The notes: generated by a model from the letters alone, not told the origin. Positions 27,896 through 40,370 are shown, numbered from the stretch's first letter. The stretch: 59,348 nt of DNA from Streptococcus pseudopneumoniae ATCC BAA-960 = CCUG 49455 (GCF_002087075.1 NZ_MWSM01000007.1:6844-66191); one strand, 5' to 3'. Program-made: numbers and translations.

Positions 27896-28945
27896 TTAAG
27901 CCTCTTTCATGGCAAAGTAAGCCCGGACTTTGGGAGCCACTTGTGTGCCGAAGAGTTCAATAGCTCTCAGGACTTGTTCATGAGGCATGGAACCAAGCGG
28001 TAGATGGAGCATGAAGCGGTCCAAACCTAAGTCTTCAATCATGCGAATCAATTTTTCGGCCACCTGATCTGGATTGCCCACAAACATGGCGCCATTTGAT
28101 CCTACCTGCTCCAAATATTGCTTATAACGCAATTCTTGCCAGTGTGGACGGTCTTTGGAAATAGCATCCACTACTTGCTTGGTCGGATGGAAATAATCTT
28201 TCACAGCCTGCTCGCCATCTTCAGCAATCCAACCCCAAGAATGGACCCCAACCTTTAGTTCCTGACTGGCATGGTCTGCTTCGCTCCCAATCTCACGATA
28301 AGCCTGAATCAACTTTTTAAAATAACGAGGGTTACCACCAATAATGGCATAGACAATCGGTAGGCCTGCCTGAGCAATCTTTACTGTTGATTCGACATGA
28401 CCACCTGTCGCTATCCACAAGGGTAATTTGTCCTGAACTGGACGAGGATAAACTTCTTTACCAGCAATCGTTTGGGTCAATCGACCTTTCCAGTCTAGCT
28501 TTGTCTTTTCATTGACTAACTGGAGCAAGTCTAATTTCTCATCAAAAAGGGCTTCGTAGTCTTTCAAATCATAGCCAAACAGAGGAAATGATTCCGTGAA
28601 AGAACCCCTTCCAGCCATAATCTCCGCACGTCCATTTGACAAAGCATCGATAGTGGCATATTGTTGGAATAAGCGAATCGGATCCATACTCGAGAGAATG
28701 CTGACTGCACTGGTCAAACGGATTTTCTTGGTATTGACTGCCCCAGCTGCCAGGACAATCTCTGGGGCTGATACTGCAAAATCCTCTCGATGGTGCTCAC
28801 CAATCCCATACACATCCAAACCAACCTTGTCAGCCAGTTCAACCTCTGCTAGCAACTGGCGAATGCGTTCGTCATGACTGTAAGTTTGCCCAATCCCTTC
28901 AAGCTCCGTTGTTTCCCCAAATGTTGAAATTCCCAATTCTACCAT
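27896..28945 (-). CDS. LLM-class flavin-dependent oxidoreductase
   Basis: A luciferase-like monooxygenase family protein of 349 residues when started at MVELGISTFGE (28945; AGGG ribosome site 9 bases before). Another ATG lies two codons upstream. It has the family's YGIGEHHREDFAVSAPEIVLAA, AVSILSSMDP and AEIMAGRGSFTESF segments, which bind flavin and shape the active site. The substrate is unknown. It lies downstream of mtlD, across a BOX element. The gene is conserved in this neighbourhood in mitis-group streptococci by memory, not checked. Confidence 0.9.
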   Translation of the reverse strand: MVELGISTFGETTELEGIGQTYSHDERIRQLLAEVELADKVGLDVYGIGEHHREDFAVSAPEIVLAAGAVNTKKIRLTSAVSILSSMDPIRLFQQYATIDALSNGRAEIMAGRGSFTESFPLFGYDLKDYEALFDEKLDLLQLVNEKTKLDWKGRLTQTIAGKEVYPRPVQDKLPLWIATGGHVESTVKIAQAGLPIVYAIIGGNPRYFKKLIQAYREIGSEADHASQELKVGVHSWGWIAEDGEQAVKDYFHPTKQVVDAISKDRPHWQELRYKQYLEQVGSNGAMFVGNPDQVAEKLIRMIEDLGLDRFMLHLPLGSMPHEQVLRAIELFGTQVAPKVRAYFAMKEA

Positions 28946-28993
28946 ATCCATTATCCCTATCTACTCTGTCCTCCAATTTGAAAAATTATTCTA

Positions 28994-29197
28994 ATACTCA
29001 ATGAAAATCAAAGAGCAAACTAGGAAGCTAGCCGCAGGCTGCTCAAAGCACTGTTTTGAGGTTGCAGATAAGACTGACGGAGTCAGCTCAAAGCACTGCT
29101 TTGAGGTGGTAGATAGAACTGATGAAGTCAGCTCAAAATACTGTTTTGAGGTTGCAGATGGATGCTAACCTGATTTGAAGAGATTTTCGAAAAAGAT
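28994..29197 (-). repeat. BOX element with three boxB units
   Basis: Reverse-oriented BOX: boxC (ATACTCAATGAAAATCAAAG), three tandem 45-base boxB repeats each ending in a GACNGANGNAGTCA-like block or its variant, and a boxA end (GAGATTTTCGAAAAAGATT). It abuts the mtlD stop codon. Confidence 0.9.
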
Positions 29198-30333
29198 TAA
29201 ATATACTCTACAATTTGCTCAATCAATTCTGGGTCGTCTAAACCTGTAACTTGTATAACAACATCTTTGACTGATTGTTTAGCCAACAATTCACCTAATC
29301 GAATACTTTCTTCATCATTTACATCGCGATAGTCAAAGGCATAGCCAACTGTTTTAAGTAGGTTTTTATATGACAAACTGAGTTCTTTCAATTCACGTAT
29401 CGGCCGGATGAATCGTTCATTATAGCCTAATTTTCGGATTGGAGTACGAGCTACGCGACTAACCTCGTCCACTATGAAAGGATTTTCAAACCGTTCTATA
29501 ATGACTTTGTGATAATTCTCCAATTCTTTTTTATCAAAGTTCCATTTGGCAATCAAGAGACTCCGAATTTCAGTTAATACAGATTCAATCCGAGATTTGA
29601 TATTAGGATTTTGAAGAGCTTCCAAAATTGTCTTGGCACCATAATGCGCACCAATGTAAGCTGAAGTTGCATGTCCAGAATTGACTGAAAAAAGTTTTCG
29701 CTCAATAAAGGGTTCTAAATCTTCTTCATAATGCACATCTTTTAGACGTAAATCTGGATTTTTAAGACGCTTGGTTTCCACGACCCATTCATTAAAGGGT
29801 TCGACCACAACAAAAAGGGAATCTTCGTGACTTTGTGCTGGAACAATCCTGTCTACTGCAGCATTTGGAAAACCTATGTAGTTATCAGCAAATGTCAAAC
29901 CTTCCGGACTTAAATATTTCTTGACTTCTTGATAAAGAAATTGAGACCCGCCAATCATATTTTCACAGGCCATAACATCCAATGCCTGTGTATTTCCTGC
30001 AACTCGGCGAGCTTCGATTCCTTTGGCTAGAAGTTCAGCGATAAAAGGGAGTATATTAGGTCCGATTGCAGTAGTAATAATATCCGTCTTTTGAATCGCT
30101 TCAATGACTTGCTCAGGGTCTTCTTTGCTATTAATGCCAGCCACATTAGTTACTTCTATACGAGACTGTCCTTTCTGTGCAATTTCAATTTCATACTTGC
30201 CCTTTTCATTTAGAGCATGAATTATCTGATTATTGACATCCACAAAATCAATATGGAAACCATTTTTAAATAGAATTTCACCTATAAAACCACGACCGAT
30301 ATTACCGGCACCAAAATGAACAGAATGTTTCAT
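29197..30333 (-). CDS. mtlD: Mannitol-1-phosphate 5-dehydrogenase
   Basis: A 378-residue NAD-dependent enzyme converting mannitol-1-phosphate to fructose-6-phosphate. The Rossmann motif [16 protein letters not shown] (6-21) and the conserved [16 protein letters not shown] and [15 protein letters not shown] (catalytic lysine/histidine region) blocks are present. It is the last gene of the mannitol operon mtlA-mtlR-mtlF-mtlD and is followed directly by a BOX element. Confidence 0.97.
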   Translation of the reverse strand: MKHSVHFGAGNIGRGFIGEILFKNGFHIDFVDVNNQIIHALNEKGKYEIEIAQKGQSRIEVTNVAGINSKEDPEQVIEAIQKTDIITTAIGPNILPFIAELLAKGIEARRVAGNTQALDVMACENMIGGSQFLYQEVKKYLSPEGLTFADNYIGFPNAAVDRIVPAQSHEDSLFVVVEPFNEWVVETKRLKNPDLRLKDVHYEEDLEPFIERKLFSVNSGHATSAYIGAHYGAKTILEALQNPNIKSRIESVLTEIRSLLIAKWNFDKKELENYHKVIIERFENPFIVDEVSRVARTPIRKLGYNERFIRPIRELKELSLSYKNLLKTVGYAFDYRDVNDEESIRLGELLAKQSVKDVVIQVTGLDDPELIEQIVEYI

Positions 30334-30394
30334 TCAATTTCTCCTTTTCCTATTTGAGGGACATATATACTAGATAACAAATGACTAAATTCAA

Positions 30395-30832
30395 TTATTC
30401 AACAGCATCAAATAAGCGCAATACTTCCTCTTTTGACTGAGCATCTGCTAGTTTAAGAACATTATCTACATCTGCACAGAAGATAGAAATTTTCTGAATA
30501 ATTTCTAAGTGTTCATTACCAATACCAGCAATACCAAAAAGAACCGTTGCCACTTGAGGGTTAGATACATTCCCAAAATCAACCCCTCTAGGGACTTGAA
30601 CGACTGTAATACCAGACTTGAGGACATCATTTTTTGCTGCATCTGTTCCATGCGGTATGGCGATAAAGTTACCCATGTAAACAGATAGCTCTTTATCTCG
30701 CTCAATCATGGCTTCAATATAGTCTTCATTAACATATCCACCCTCATAAAGAACTTGCCCACAATAACAAATAGCTTCCTCCTTGTTAGAAAATTGTTTA
30801 TTAAGCTTAATCAAATGTTTTTCAAGTTTCAT
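30395..30832 (-). CDS. mtlF: PTS mannitol-specific EIIA component
   Basis: A 145-residue phosphocarrier of the fructose/mannitol PTS family. Its active-site histidine is in [18 protein letters not shown]. It takes phosphate from HPr and passes it to the EIIB domain of MtlA. The gene follows mtlR by 1 base. Confidence 0.95.
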   Translation of the reverse strand: MKLEKHLIKLNKQFSNKEEAICYCGQVLYEGGYVNEDYIEAMIERDKELSVYMGNFIAIPHGTDAAKNDVLKSGITVVQVPRGVDFGNVSNPQVATVLFGIAGIGNEHLEIIQKISIFCADVDNVLKLADAQSKEEVLRLFDAVE

Positions 30833-30833
30833 A

Positions 30834-32789
30834 TTAGTTCTCCAATTTCTTAATTTTTTCGTTAAAAATAGTATTTAGCATCTGATAAATAATGGATTGA
30901 TTTCCCGTCTTGTAAATCTCTGTATAAAGATGATTTTCAATAATCGACTGACTGATAGCTGTCATTAAATCTCTCGCTTCCTCGCTAGCTTCTTTAGACA
31001 TTAGCATTAGCAGACACCTTTTGACCTCTTCTTCCTCTCGTTTCATTGACAATGCGGAGATAGGTAGTTTGAGTTCAAACATAGTAAAACTATTTGTTGT
31101 TACTTTGCTAGACTGACTATGTAAAAGCACCAGACCAGTATTAGGAATAGCCATAGGACTATTCTGGAAGTGAGATAACAATTTTCTTGTTAGGTAATCT
31201 CTGTCACTCACATTCTTCTGATATTGGATGATTTGTTCTACCGTGTGCTCAAATGATTGATTATTCTCCAATTGAACCAACTCGAATTGACTCAAAAGCT
31301 GACTACTAGATATTAAATAATCTTGCAAGTCATAACTTTTCTCTGGAGCGATAGCATCACGCGCGACAATTGTACGATGTGCCTGTACATACTGAAGTCG
31401 TTCCTGTAATTCAAGCAGTTCTTTGACGGTTGGAAAACTAGAAATTACATCGATTTCCTGATTAGTCAGCGGCTTGGTAGATAAAATATAATCATACTGA
31501 CTGAGATCAATGCTGTGGTAATCTACTAGAGACTGAATATCTATCAACTCTACAAAAGGAGCAACACTCTTAATTTTACTGACTAATAAATCTCTAGTGA
31601 CCCGACGTTCATCCGTTAAAAGCAAAACACGGACTGGATAAATCTCTGGACTACGGCCTAAGCTAGAGATAAAATGTAGGGCAATCATGCCATACTCATA
31701 CTCTGTATGAAGATATTTCGGAAAAATATCATTTACTAAAAGACTGATGACTGTATAAAGAAATTTATTCCTTTCAACTAAAATCTGGACAGATTCTGGC
31801 AAATTTTCACCCTGAAAAAGGATAGGGACGCCTAAACTGAGCCGAATATGATGGAAAAGAAAATTGAATAAAACCTTGTCCTTAAAAAAGTCAATCTTGG
31901 TATACATGGAAACCGTATCAATCAGATTTGAAATATTGTAGAAAAATTCACCATCAAATTTCTCCGTAAAGAGCGGATTGTCCTGACGTTTAATGATTAA
32001 TTCATCCAAGATGCTCGCAAAATAGATAATTTCCTGAATACTATAAAATTGTGCAGTCTGCTTAGAGTAAGCTTGAAAAATTTTTTGAGAAATTTCCAAA
32101 GCCTGCTTACTAGTATTAGGTGAATTTTCAATGTTTTGCTCCTGACCTATAAGAGATAACAAGATCGCAAAAAACATCTTCATCCTAGCATCCATATCTG
32201 GAAAACCTGACAGTTGCTTATTAACAATCTGACTGGCCAGCCTAGTTCTATCTGCTTCTAAAATATCAAAGCTCCCAAAATTACCGGTTGAAAAATCTGC
32301 TACTGAGATACAGTTTGTCAGTAAAATAGCCAAAAATCTTCTCTTACCAACTGAATCACCAGAAATACGATAACCTTTTTGTCGTTCAATTTTCAGATCA
32401 AAGTCTAAAAGACGCTTATCAATATCTGAAATATCCTGAATAATAGTTACATTACTGACTTTCATGCACTCTTGCAATGCTTCATTGGTGACAAAACCAC
32501 TCTCAGTCAGAAGGCGATAGGTAATCAACTCTTGTCTTTCTTGGGGACTATACTCAACTAACACTTCAAGTTCTGTCGGCAAATCATCCAACTCTCCAGT
32601 CAAAATATAGTATTTCCCATGCTTCGTTATTTCGATTCCATATTGCTCCATGCTATCTGTCAAATCTGATAAAGTTCGATAAATTGTTCTAGATGAAACC
32701 TGTAAGATTTCAGTCATGTCTTGCATTGAAAGCTTCCCTACATGTAGGAAAGCCTTCAATAATTGTTCTTCTCGTTTGGTTAATAGCAT
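30834..32789 (-). CDS. mtlR: Mannitol operon transcriptional activator MtlR
   Basis: A 651-residue BglG/LevR-type activator. It has two N-terminal HTH domains (about 5-125), two PTS regulation domains with phosphorylatable histidines (about 180-400, the second with [15 protein letters not shown]), an EIIB-like domain (about 405-490, [19 protein letters not shown]) and a C-terminal EIIA-like domain (about 510-650). PTS phosphorylation tunes its activity. It should bind the operator at 34647-34667 and activate mtlA. Confidence 0.93.
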   Translation of the reverse strand: MLLTKREEQLLKAFLHVGKLSMQDMTEILQVSSRTIYRTLSDLTDSMEQYGIEITKHGKYYILTGELDDLPTELEVLVEYSPQERQELITYRLLTESGFVTNEALQECMKVSNVTIIQDISDIDKRLLDFDLKIERQKGYRISGDSVGKRRFLAILLTNCISVADFSTGNFGSFDILEADRTRLASQIVNKQLSGFPDMDARMKMFFAILLSLIGQEQNIENSPNTSKQALEISQKIFQAYSKQTAQFYSIQEIIYFASILDELIIKRQDNPLFTEKFDGEFFYNISNLIDTVSMYTKIDFFKDKVLFNFLFHHIRLSLGVPILFQGENLPESVQILVERNKFLYTVISLLVNDIFPKYLHTEYEYGMIALHFISSLGRSPEIYPVRVLLLTDERRVTRDLLVSKIKSVAPFVELIDIQSLVDYHSIDLSQYDYILSTKPLTNQEIDVISSFPTVKELLELQERLQYVQAHRTIVARDAIAPEKSYDLQDYLISSSQLLSQFELVQLENNQSFEHTVEQIIQYQKNVSDRDYLTRKLLSHFQNSPMAIPNTGLVLLHSQSSKVTTNSFTMFELKLPISALSMKREEEEVKRCLLMLMSKEASEEARDLMTAISQSIIENHLYTEIYKTGNQSIIYQMLNTIFNEKIKKLEN

Positions 32790-32812
32790 TCGTAATTTAG
32801 AAACCTCTAGTT

Positions 32813-34582
32813 CTATTTGTACATTCTAACAGCCATTTTGTCATATTCTGGTGTTGTTACTAAACTATCCACAATAAGAAATTGAGAATTCGGTGCTGTT
32901 TGCTGCACTTCTGCCTGTAAAGAAATAGTTGTTACAATCATTATGTTTTTAGAATTAAATTCACCTAATTCTGAAATTTTGGCAGTAGAAACTGGAATAC
33001 GAATATTCTTGTTTCTAAAGATAGCCCGAATCGTTTCACAGCCCATAGTTGCAGATCCCTGTGCTTTACCATAAGCAACTACTACAGCATCAATATGGTT
33101 AAGGTCAATTTCCTGACTATCTACTGATGCTGAAGTTGATATATCTCCTTCAATTTCTGCTATTGGAGAAGCTCCTGTTAATGAAGCTACAATTTCATCA
33201 TAACGAGGGGACGCTAAGAAATTATCAACAGAAACATGAATAGCACTTGGACTCTTGTCTTTAGCTCTTGGTGTCAGTTCTTCCTGAGTAACAATTAATG
33301 TTTTTGGTGTATCAAGCAAATTTGAGATTGCCTGATTAGATACTGGAATCTCTAGACCTGCTTTTTTAACCTTATCTCGAAGAATACTAGCTCCCATAGC
33401 AGAGCTTCCCATACCAGCATCGCAGGCGAAAATGATTTTTTCCACTGAGTCTGTCGAAACAACTGCATCAACAGAAGTTGATACTAACTGACCTTTAGAC
33501 TGAGCCTTAGCTGCTTGGGTAGCCGCCTGAGCAGCTTCGAGCGAATCCTCAGTTGACTTGTCTGCATGAAGAATAAGGGCTGCTACAAGGAAAGAAACAA
33601 CTGCTGCCACTAAAACACCTAGAAGAACATTTAGATGGGGCCAAACGCCTTTTGGCGCCGTAGCCATAATCGCAATAATAGAACCTGGTGAAGCTGGAGA
33701 TTTAAGACCAGCGTCTAAGAGTTGAAAAGTAAAAGTTCCAGAGATACCTCCTGCCATAGCAGCTAAAAATAGAGTAGGCTTCATCATAACATAAGGAAAG
33801 TAAATTTCATGAATCCCTCCGAAGAAATGAATAAGCATTGCCCCCCAAGAAGAAGATTTAGCAGAACCTTTACCGAATACAGCATAAGCTAATAGAATTC
33901 CCAGGCCTGGTCCAGGATTAGCTTCCAATAGGAAGAGAATTGACTTACCAGCTTGAGCTACCTGTTCTACTCCCAGAGGAGTAAAAATGCCATGATTGAG
34001 GGCATTATTGAGGAAAAGGACTTTAGCCGGTTCGATGATAATATTAGCTATAGGAAGGAGGCGAGCATTAACAATAGCCTCAACACCATTCCCAACAGCT
34101 CCAGTAAGAGTCGATACGACTGGACCGATTGCGTAGAAAGCCAAAAGCAATAATGCAAAACCAACGAGACCAGCTGAGAAATTATTAACTAACATTTCAA
34201 ATCCGGGACGAATTTTTTCCTGGAACTTTTCATCAAATTTCTTGATAGTCCATCCTCCCAGTGAGCCCATTACCATAGCTCCGATAAACATAGGAACACT
34301 AGAACCTGTGATTGCACCAACAGTAGCAATAGCTCCTACAACGGCACCACGTTGACCATGGATCATATATCCACCTGTGTAACCAATCAGGATTGGCAAT
34401 AAATACGTTAACATAGGACCAACAACAGTAGCTAACTGTTCATTTGGCAGATAGCCATCAGCGATAAAGAGGGCAGTCAACACTCCCCAAGCAATAAATG
34501 CTCCAATATTGGGCATAACCATATTTGAAAGCGATGTCCCTAGTTTTTGAACTCTGACTTTCAATGATACTTTTTCTTCCAT
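32813..34582 (-). CDS. mtlA: PTS mannitol-specific EIICB transporter
   Basis: A 589-residue mannitol permease starting at MEEKVSLKVRVQKLG, where an AAAGGAGG site lies 9 bases upstream. The longer frame back to 34762 is only read-through of the promoter and repeat. The IIC membrane domain (about 15-330) includes GGIHEIYFPYVMMKP. It is followed by a IIB domain with the phospho-cysteine motif ACDAGMGSSAMGAS. A second IIB-like unit follows (AVVVAYGKAQGSATMGC...), which lacks the cysteine at the active site. EIIA is encoded separately by mtlF. Confidence 0.95.
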   Translation of the reverse strand: MEEKVSLKVRVQKLGTSLSNMVMPNIGAFIAWGVLTALFIADGYLPNEQLATVVGPMLTYLLPILIGYTGGYMIHGQRGAVVGAIATVGAITGSSVPMFIGAMVMGSLGGWTIKKFDEKFQEKIRPGFEMLVNNFSAGLVGFALLLLAFYAIGPVVSTLTGAVGNGVEAIVNARLLPIANIIIEPAKVLFLNNALNHGIFTPLGVEQVAQAGKSILFLLEANPGPGLGILLAYAVFGKGSAKSSSWGAMLIHFFGGIHEIYFPYVMMKPTLFLAAMAGGISGTFTFQLLDAGLKSPASPGSIIAIMATAPKGVWPHLNVLLGVLVAAVVSFLVAALILHADKSTEDSLEAAQAATQAAKAQSKGQLVSTSVDAVVSTDSVEKIIFACDAGMGSSAMGASILRDKVKKAGLEIPVSNQAISNLLDTPKTLIVTQEELTPRAKDKSPSAIHVSVDNFLASPRYDEIVASLTGASPIAEIEGDISTSASVDSQEIDLNHIDAVVVAYGKAQGSATMGCETIRAIFRNKNIRIPVSTAKISELGEFNSKNIMIVTTISLQAEVQQTAPNSQFLIVDSLVTTPEYDKMAVRMYK

Positions 34583-34609
34583 TAGGATCATCCTCCTTTT
34601 CTTAAAACT

Positions 34610-34615
34610 AGTATA
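34610..34615 (-). promoter_or_regulatory. mtlA promoter -10 box
   Basis: TATACT on the minus strand, 28 bases upstream of the mtlA start. No good -35 is present, as expected for an activator-dependent promoter. Confidence 0.6.
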
Positions 34616-34640
34616 TACAAAGTTAAAAACCTTTAAAACT

Positions 34641-34673
34641 AAAGTTTTGTCACAGATTTTGTGCCAAAACTTT
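34641..34673. promoter_or_regulatory. MtlR operator
   Basis: A perfect 14-bp dyad with a 5-base spacer: AAAGTTTTGGCACA / TGTGACAAAACTTT. The core TTGGCACA-N5-TGTGACAA matches the Bacillus MtlR pattern TTGNCACA-N4-TGTGNCAA except for one extra spacer base. It lies just upstream of the -35 position of mtlA. Confidence 0.8.
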
Positions 34674-34682
34674 ACTTTTGAC

Positions 34683-34814
34683 GAGGCTGGGCAAAAAGGC
34701 TTAAAAATGATAAAACGCATCATATCAGGTGTACAAAACCTTAATATGATGCGTTTTATCATGGAAAGATTTACTGAATTTTCTCTTCAAATTGAGTTTT
34801 TGCCCAGCTTCCTC
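34683..34814. repeat. MITE-like inverted-repeat element
   Basis: About 130 bases bounded by GCTGGGCAAAAA (34686-34697) and its complement TTTTTGCCCAGC (34797-34808). It has an internal perfect 19-bp inverted repeat (34707-34725 with 34744-34762). It holds no gene. The layout suggests a non-autonomous transposable element or a strong hairpin, and it could end transcription entering the mtl promoter. Confidence 0.6.
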
Positions 34815-34818
34815 TTTT

Positions 34819-34924
34819 TATAGTAGTTTGAAATAAGATACGAACAAATCAATTGGAAAATTCAAATTAATTTCTAGAAATATTTTAGTATTCCTGTGTA
34901 CTGTTCTAAATTCAATCTGCTATA
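34819..34924. repeat. RUP element
   Basis: A 106-base repeat starting TATAGTAGTTTGAAATAAG and ending CAATCTGCTATA, related along its length to the copy at 15466-15572, including the TTAATTTCTAGAAAT block. Confidence 0.85.
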
Positions 34925-34965
34925 ATTATTGAAAAGTAAACCCCTATCATCATTTGTAACATAAA

Positions 34966-35007
34966 AAATAGGCTGTAAAACCTTATAGGATAAACCTATG
35001 GCTTTAC
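34966..35007 (-). terminator. Terminator of glmS
   Basis: GTAAAGCCATAGG / CCTATAAGGTTTTAC stem with a TATTTTTT tail on the minus strand, about 20 bases after the glmS stop. Confidence 0.8.
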
Positions 35008-35026
35008 GCCCGTATATTCATAGATT

Positions 35027-36835
35027 CTATTCTACCGTTACTGATTTAGCAAGGTTACGTGGTTTGTCCACATCAAGACCACGGTGGAGGGTTGCAAAGT
35101 AAGCGACCAATTGTGTTGGTACGACCATTGAAATTGGTGAGAGGTAAGGGTGTACAGTCGTAAGGACGATATCGTCTGTCTCTTTAGCAACATTTTCTTC
35201 TGCGATAGTGAGGACTTTTGCACCACGGGCTGCCACCTCTTGGATATTTCCACGAGTGTGGTTGGCAAGGACTGGATCTGACAAGAGAGTCAAAACAGGT
35301 GTTCCTTCTTCAATCAAGGCAATAGTTCCGTGCTTGAGTTCTCCTGCCGCAAAGCCTTCACACTGGATGTAAGAAATCTCTTTAAGTTTGAGACTTGCTT
35401 CCATGGCTACGTAGTAATCTTGACCACGTCCGATGTAAAAGGCGTTACGAGTTGTTTCAAGTAGCTCACGAACCTTGACTTCAATGGTTTCTTTCTCTGA
35501 AAGAGTTGATTCGATAGACTGAGCTACGATTGACAACTCATGAACTAAATCAAAGGCTTGCGCTTTGGCATTGCCATTTGCTTCTCCGACTGCTTTTGCA
35601 AGGAAGGCAAGGGCTGCAATTTGCGCTGTATAGGCCTTGGTTGAGGCTACGGCAATTTCAGGACCTGCGTGAAGGAGCATGGTATGGTTAGCTTCACGTG
35701 AAAGGGTTGAACCTGGGACATTTGTCACTGTCAAGCTTGGGATTCCCATTTCATTAGCCTTGACCAAAACCTGACGGCTATCCGCTGTTTCACCAGACTG
35801 GCTGATAAAGATGAAAAGTGGTTTCTTGCTGAGAAGTGGCATACCGTAGCCCCACTCAGATGAGATTCCAAGTTCAACTGGCGTATCTGTCAATTCTTCC
35901 AACATTTTCTTAGAAGCAAATCCTGCGTGGTAAGATGTTCCAGCTGCAAGGATGTAGATACGGTCTGCGTCTTGAACAGCCTTGATAATAGCTGGGGCTA
36001 CGACAACTTGACCAGCCTCATCTGTGTAGGCTTGGATAAGTTTCCGCATAACCGTTGGTTGCTCGTCAATTTCCTTGAGCATGTAGTAAGGATAAGTTCC
36101 CTTACCGATATCTGACAAGTCAAGTTCTGCAGTATAGCTAGCACGTTCACGACGATTGCCATCATAGTCTTGAACTTCTACGCTATCTGCCTTGACGATT
36201 ACCAACTCTTGGTCATGAATTTCCATATATTGATTAGTCTCACGAATCATAGCCATAGCATCTGAACAGACCATGTTATAGCCTTCTCCAAGACCAATCA
36301 AAAGTGGTGATTTATTCTTAGCTACGTAGATAACTTCAGGATCTTGTGAGTCAACCAAGGCAAAAGCATAAGAACCACGGATGATGTGAAGAGCTTTTTT
36401 GAAAGCTTCAAGAACTGACAAGCCATCTTCTTCCGCAAATTTTCCGATCAAGTGAACGGCGATTTCCGTATCTGTTTGCCCTTTGAAGTTGTGCCCCGCA
36501 AGGTATTCTTCCTTGATTTCAAGATAGTTCTCAATCACCCCGTTATGCACCAAGACAAAACGTTCAGTCTCAGAGCGGTGTGGGTGAGCATTGTCTTCCG
36601 TTGGTTTTCCGTGAGTCGCCCAACGAGTATGTCCAATACCAGTTGTTCCCTCCACACCAGCTGTCTTAGCAGACAATTCTGCAATACGGCCAACCGCCTT
36701 GACCAGATGATTTTCAGCACCACCTAGGACAAAAATTCCCGCAGAATCATAGCCACGGTATTCAAGCTTTTCAAGCCCTTGAATCAAAATATCAGTTGCA
36801 TTTGTGTTTCCAACAACACCAACAATTCCACACAT
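35027..36835 (-). CDS. glmS: Glutamine-fructose-6-phosphate aminotransferase (isomerizing)
   Basis: A 602-residue cytoplasmic enzyme making glucosamine-6-phosphate, the first step of UDP-GlcNAc and cell-wall synthesis. The N-terminal glutaminase has nucleophile Cys2 ([10 protein letters not shown]). Two SIS sugar-isomerase domains follow (for example [11 protein letters not shown] and [12 protein letters not shown]) with the C-terminal [12 protein letters not shown]. The leader has a normal promoter and I see no glmS ribozyme. Confidence 0.98.
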   Translation of the reverse strand: MCGIVGVVGNTNATDILIQGLEKLEYRGYDSAGIFVLGGAENHLVKAVGRIAELSAKTAGVEGTTGIGHTRWATHGKPTEDNAHPHRSETERFVLVHNGVIENYLEIKEEYLAGHNFKGQTDTEIAVHLIGKFAEEDGLSVLEAFKKALHIIRGSYAFALVDSQDPEVIYVAKNKSPLLIGLGEGYNMVCSDAMAMIRETNQYMEIHDQELVIVKADSVEVQDYDGNRRERASYTAELDLSDIGKGTYPYYMLKEIDEQPTVMRKLIQAYTDEAGQVVVAPAIIKAVQDADRIYILAAGTSYHAGFASKKMLEELTDTPVELGISSEWGYGMPLLSKKPLFIFISQSGETADSRQVLVKANEMGIPSLTVTNVPGSTLSREANHTMLLHAGPEIAVASTKAYTAQIAALAFLAKAVGEANGNAKAQAFDLVHELSIVAQSIESTLSEKETIEVKVRELLETTRNAFYIGRGQDYYVAMEASLKLKEISYIQCEGFAAGELKHGTIALIEEGTPVLTLLSDPVLANHTRGNIQEVAARGAKVLTIAEENVAKETDDIVLTTVHPYLSPISMVVPTQLVAYFATLHRGLDVDKPRNLAKSVTVE

Positions 36836-36916
36836 AGTATATACGACACAGACAAGCTGTGCTTTCTCCTTAAAATTGGTATAGTCTAATTCTTCTTTTA
36901 TAGAATCAGCAAAAAC

Positions 36917-36945
36917 AGTATATACTTGTTTTTTTCACTTGTCAA
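36917..36945 (-). promoter_or_regulatory. glmS promoter
   Basis: TTGACA (36940-36945) and TATACT (36917-36922) with a 17-base spacer on the minus strand, about 80 bases before the start. An AAGGAGAAAG ribosome-like site occurs about 25 bases before the ATG. Confidence 0.8.
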
Positions 36946-36984
36946 GAGTAAAAATTGGTATAGTTCACATTAACTTCTTGTAAA

Positions 36985-37021
36985 CAAAAAACTCTGACCA
37001 ATTAGGATAATCAGTCAGAGT
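36985..37021 (-). terminator. Terminator of the GH1 gene
   Basis: ACTCTGAC / GTCAGAGT stem with a TTTTTTG tail on the minus strand, between the GH1 gene and glmS. Confidence 0.85.
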
Positions 37022-37026
37022 CCTTT

Positions 37027-38406
37027 TTAAAATCCATTATTATCGCTTAATTCCTTGAACCAGTGCCCTGATTTCTTCAGACGGCGTTCTTGCGTTTTCA
37101 AGTCCAATTCAACCAAACCATAGCGATTTTTATAGCTGTTGAGCCATGACCAACAGTCAATAAAGGTCCAAATTAAGTAGCCCTTACAATTGGCTCCGTC
37201 TTCAATAGCACGGTAAAGTTCGCGAAGATGACCTTTTACAAAGTCAATACGGTAATCATCTTGAATCATTCCATTCTCACGGAATTTTTCTTCCCCTTCA
37301 ACACCCATACCATTCTCTGTCAACATCCACTCAATATTGCCATAGTTTTCCTTGATATTTTGGGCAATGTCATAAATCCCTTGCTCATAAATCTCCCAGC
37401 CACGGTGAGGATTAATTTTACGTCCAGGCATCACATAAGGCTCATAAAAATGTTCTGGTAAGAGTGGACTCTCTGGATGCTTCGCAAATCGAGGAGCCAT
37501 AACACGCAAAGGTTGATAGTAGTTGACACCAAGGAAGTCCACCGTATTGTCACGAATGAGCTCCAACTCCTCCTCTGTAGCATCAGGCAAGAGCCCGTAT
37601 TCATGCAAGATTTCTACCAACTCCTGTGGATAAGTCCCCAAAACAGACGGATCTAAGAAAGATTGGGCCTGAAAAAGGTCCGCAATACGAGCCGCCTTGA
37701 CATCAGCAGGATGCTGGCTACGTGGATAAGCCGGTGTCAAGTTTAAGACAATCCCAATCTTGGAATCAGGCAAGAGTTCATGACAGGCCTTAACCGCCCG
37801 ACTGCTGGCCAATTGTGTATAATAAGCTACTTTAACCGCTACCTCTGCATCCACCTTATGTGGATAATGGGCATCGTAAAAATAGCCAAATTCTACTGGA
37901 ACGATTGGCTCGTTAAAGGTAATCCATTGATCCACTAAATCTCCATAAGTCTCAAAACAAAAACGAGCATAGTCTTCATAGGCTGAGACTGTCGCCTTAT
38001 TTTCCCAACCATCCCCATCCTCTTGAAGGGCAAAAGGCAAATCAAAATGATAAAGATTGACTAACAGACGAATCCCTTTGGCCTTAATAGCCTCAAAAAC
38101 CTTACGGTAAAAATCTACACCCTGAGAATTGACTTTTCCACGTCCTTGTGGAAAAATCCGAGACCACTGGATAGAAGTTCGGAAGGCTGTATGCCCAGTC
38201 TCTACCAAAAGCTCAATATCCTTTTCCCAATTTTCATAAAAGGTCGATGTCTTATCTGGACCAATCCCATTATAGTAACGATTTGGCTCCACTTGGTACC
38301 AATAATCCCATAGATTATCTCCCTTACCGTCACCAGCTATACGTCCTTCTGTCTGTGGCCCAGAAGTAGAGGATCCCCAGACAAAATCCTTTGGAAATCT
38401 TAGCAT
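37027..38406 (-). CDS. bglA: Glycoside hydrolase family 1 beta-glucosidase / 6-phospho-beta-glucosidase
   Basis: A 459-residue GH1 enzyme. It starts with the family motif FPKDFVWGSSTSGPQTEG and has the acid/base glutamate in WITFNEP and the nucleophile in MLTENGMG. Typical substrates are beta-glucosides or their 6-phosphates, but no PTS gene adjoins it, so phosphate preference is uncertain. It lies between proS and glmS, as in pneumococcus, and has its own terminator. Confidence 0.93.
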   Translation of the reverse strand: MLRFPKDFVWGSSTSGPQTEGRIAGDGKGDNLWDYWYQVEPNRYYNGIGPDKTSTFYENWEKDIELLVETGHTAFRTSIQWSRIFPQGRGKVNSQGVDFYRKVFEAIKAKGIRLLVNLYHFDLPFALQEDGDGWENKATVSAYEDYARFCFETYGDLVDQWITFNEPIVPVEFGYFYDAHYPHKVDAEVAVKVAYYTQLASSRAVKACHELLPDSKIGIVLNLTPAYPRSQHPADVKAARIADLFQAQSFLDPSVLGTYPQELVEILHEYGLLPDATEEELELIRDNTVDFLGVNYYQPLRVMAPRFAKHPESPLLPEHFYEPYVMPGRKINPHRGWEIYEQGIYDIAQNIKENYGNIEWMLTENGMGVEGEEKFRENGMIQDDYRIDFVKGHLRELYRAIEDGANCKGYLIWTFIDCWSWLNSYKNRYGLVELDLKTQERRLKKSGHWFKELSDNNGF

Positions 38407-38504
38407 ACATTTACCTCTTTATCTACTCATTTTTCCCATTATACAGAAAAAACAAGGTAAAAACTAGTTACATTTTTTCCTTGTTTTTCTTCTGATTATA
38501 GTTT

Positions 38505-40370
<1,866 letters not shown>

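Noticed and set aside
18000..29197. CRISPR array reading of the boxB repeats
   Set aside because: The 45-base repeats are contiguous without unique spacers and are part of BOX elements with boxA and boxC ends.
34583..34762. N-terminal extension of mtlA by 60 residues
   Set aside because: The extra codons cover the operator, the -10 and the MITE-like repeat and have no ribosome site; MEEKVSLK at 34582 has a strong one.
36836..36960. glmS ribozyme in the glmS leader
   Set aside because: The leader is only about 80 bases and lacks the ribozyme's pseudoknot core; an ordinary promoter explains it.
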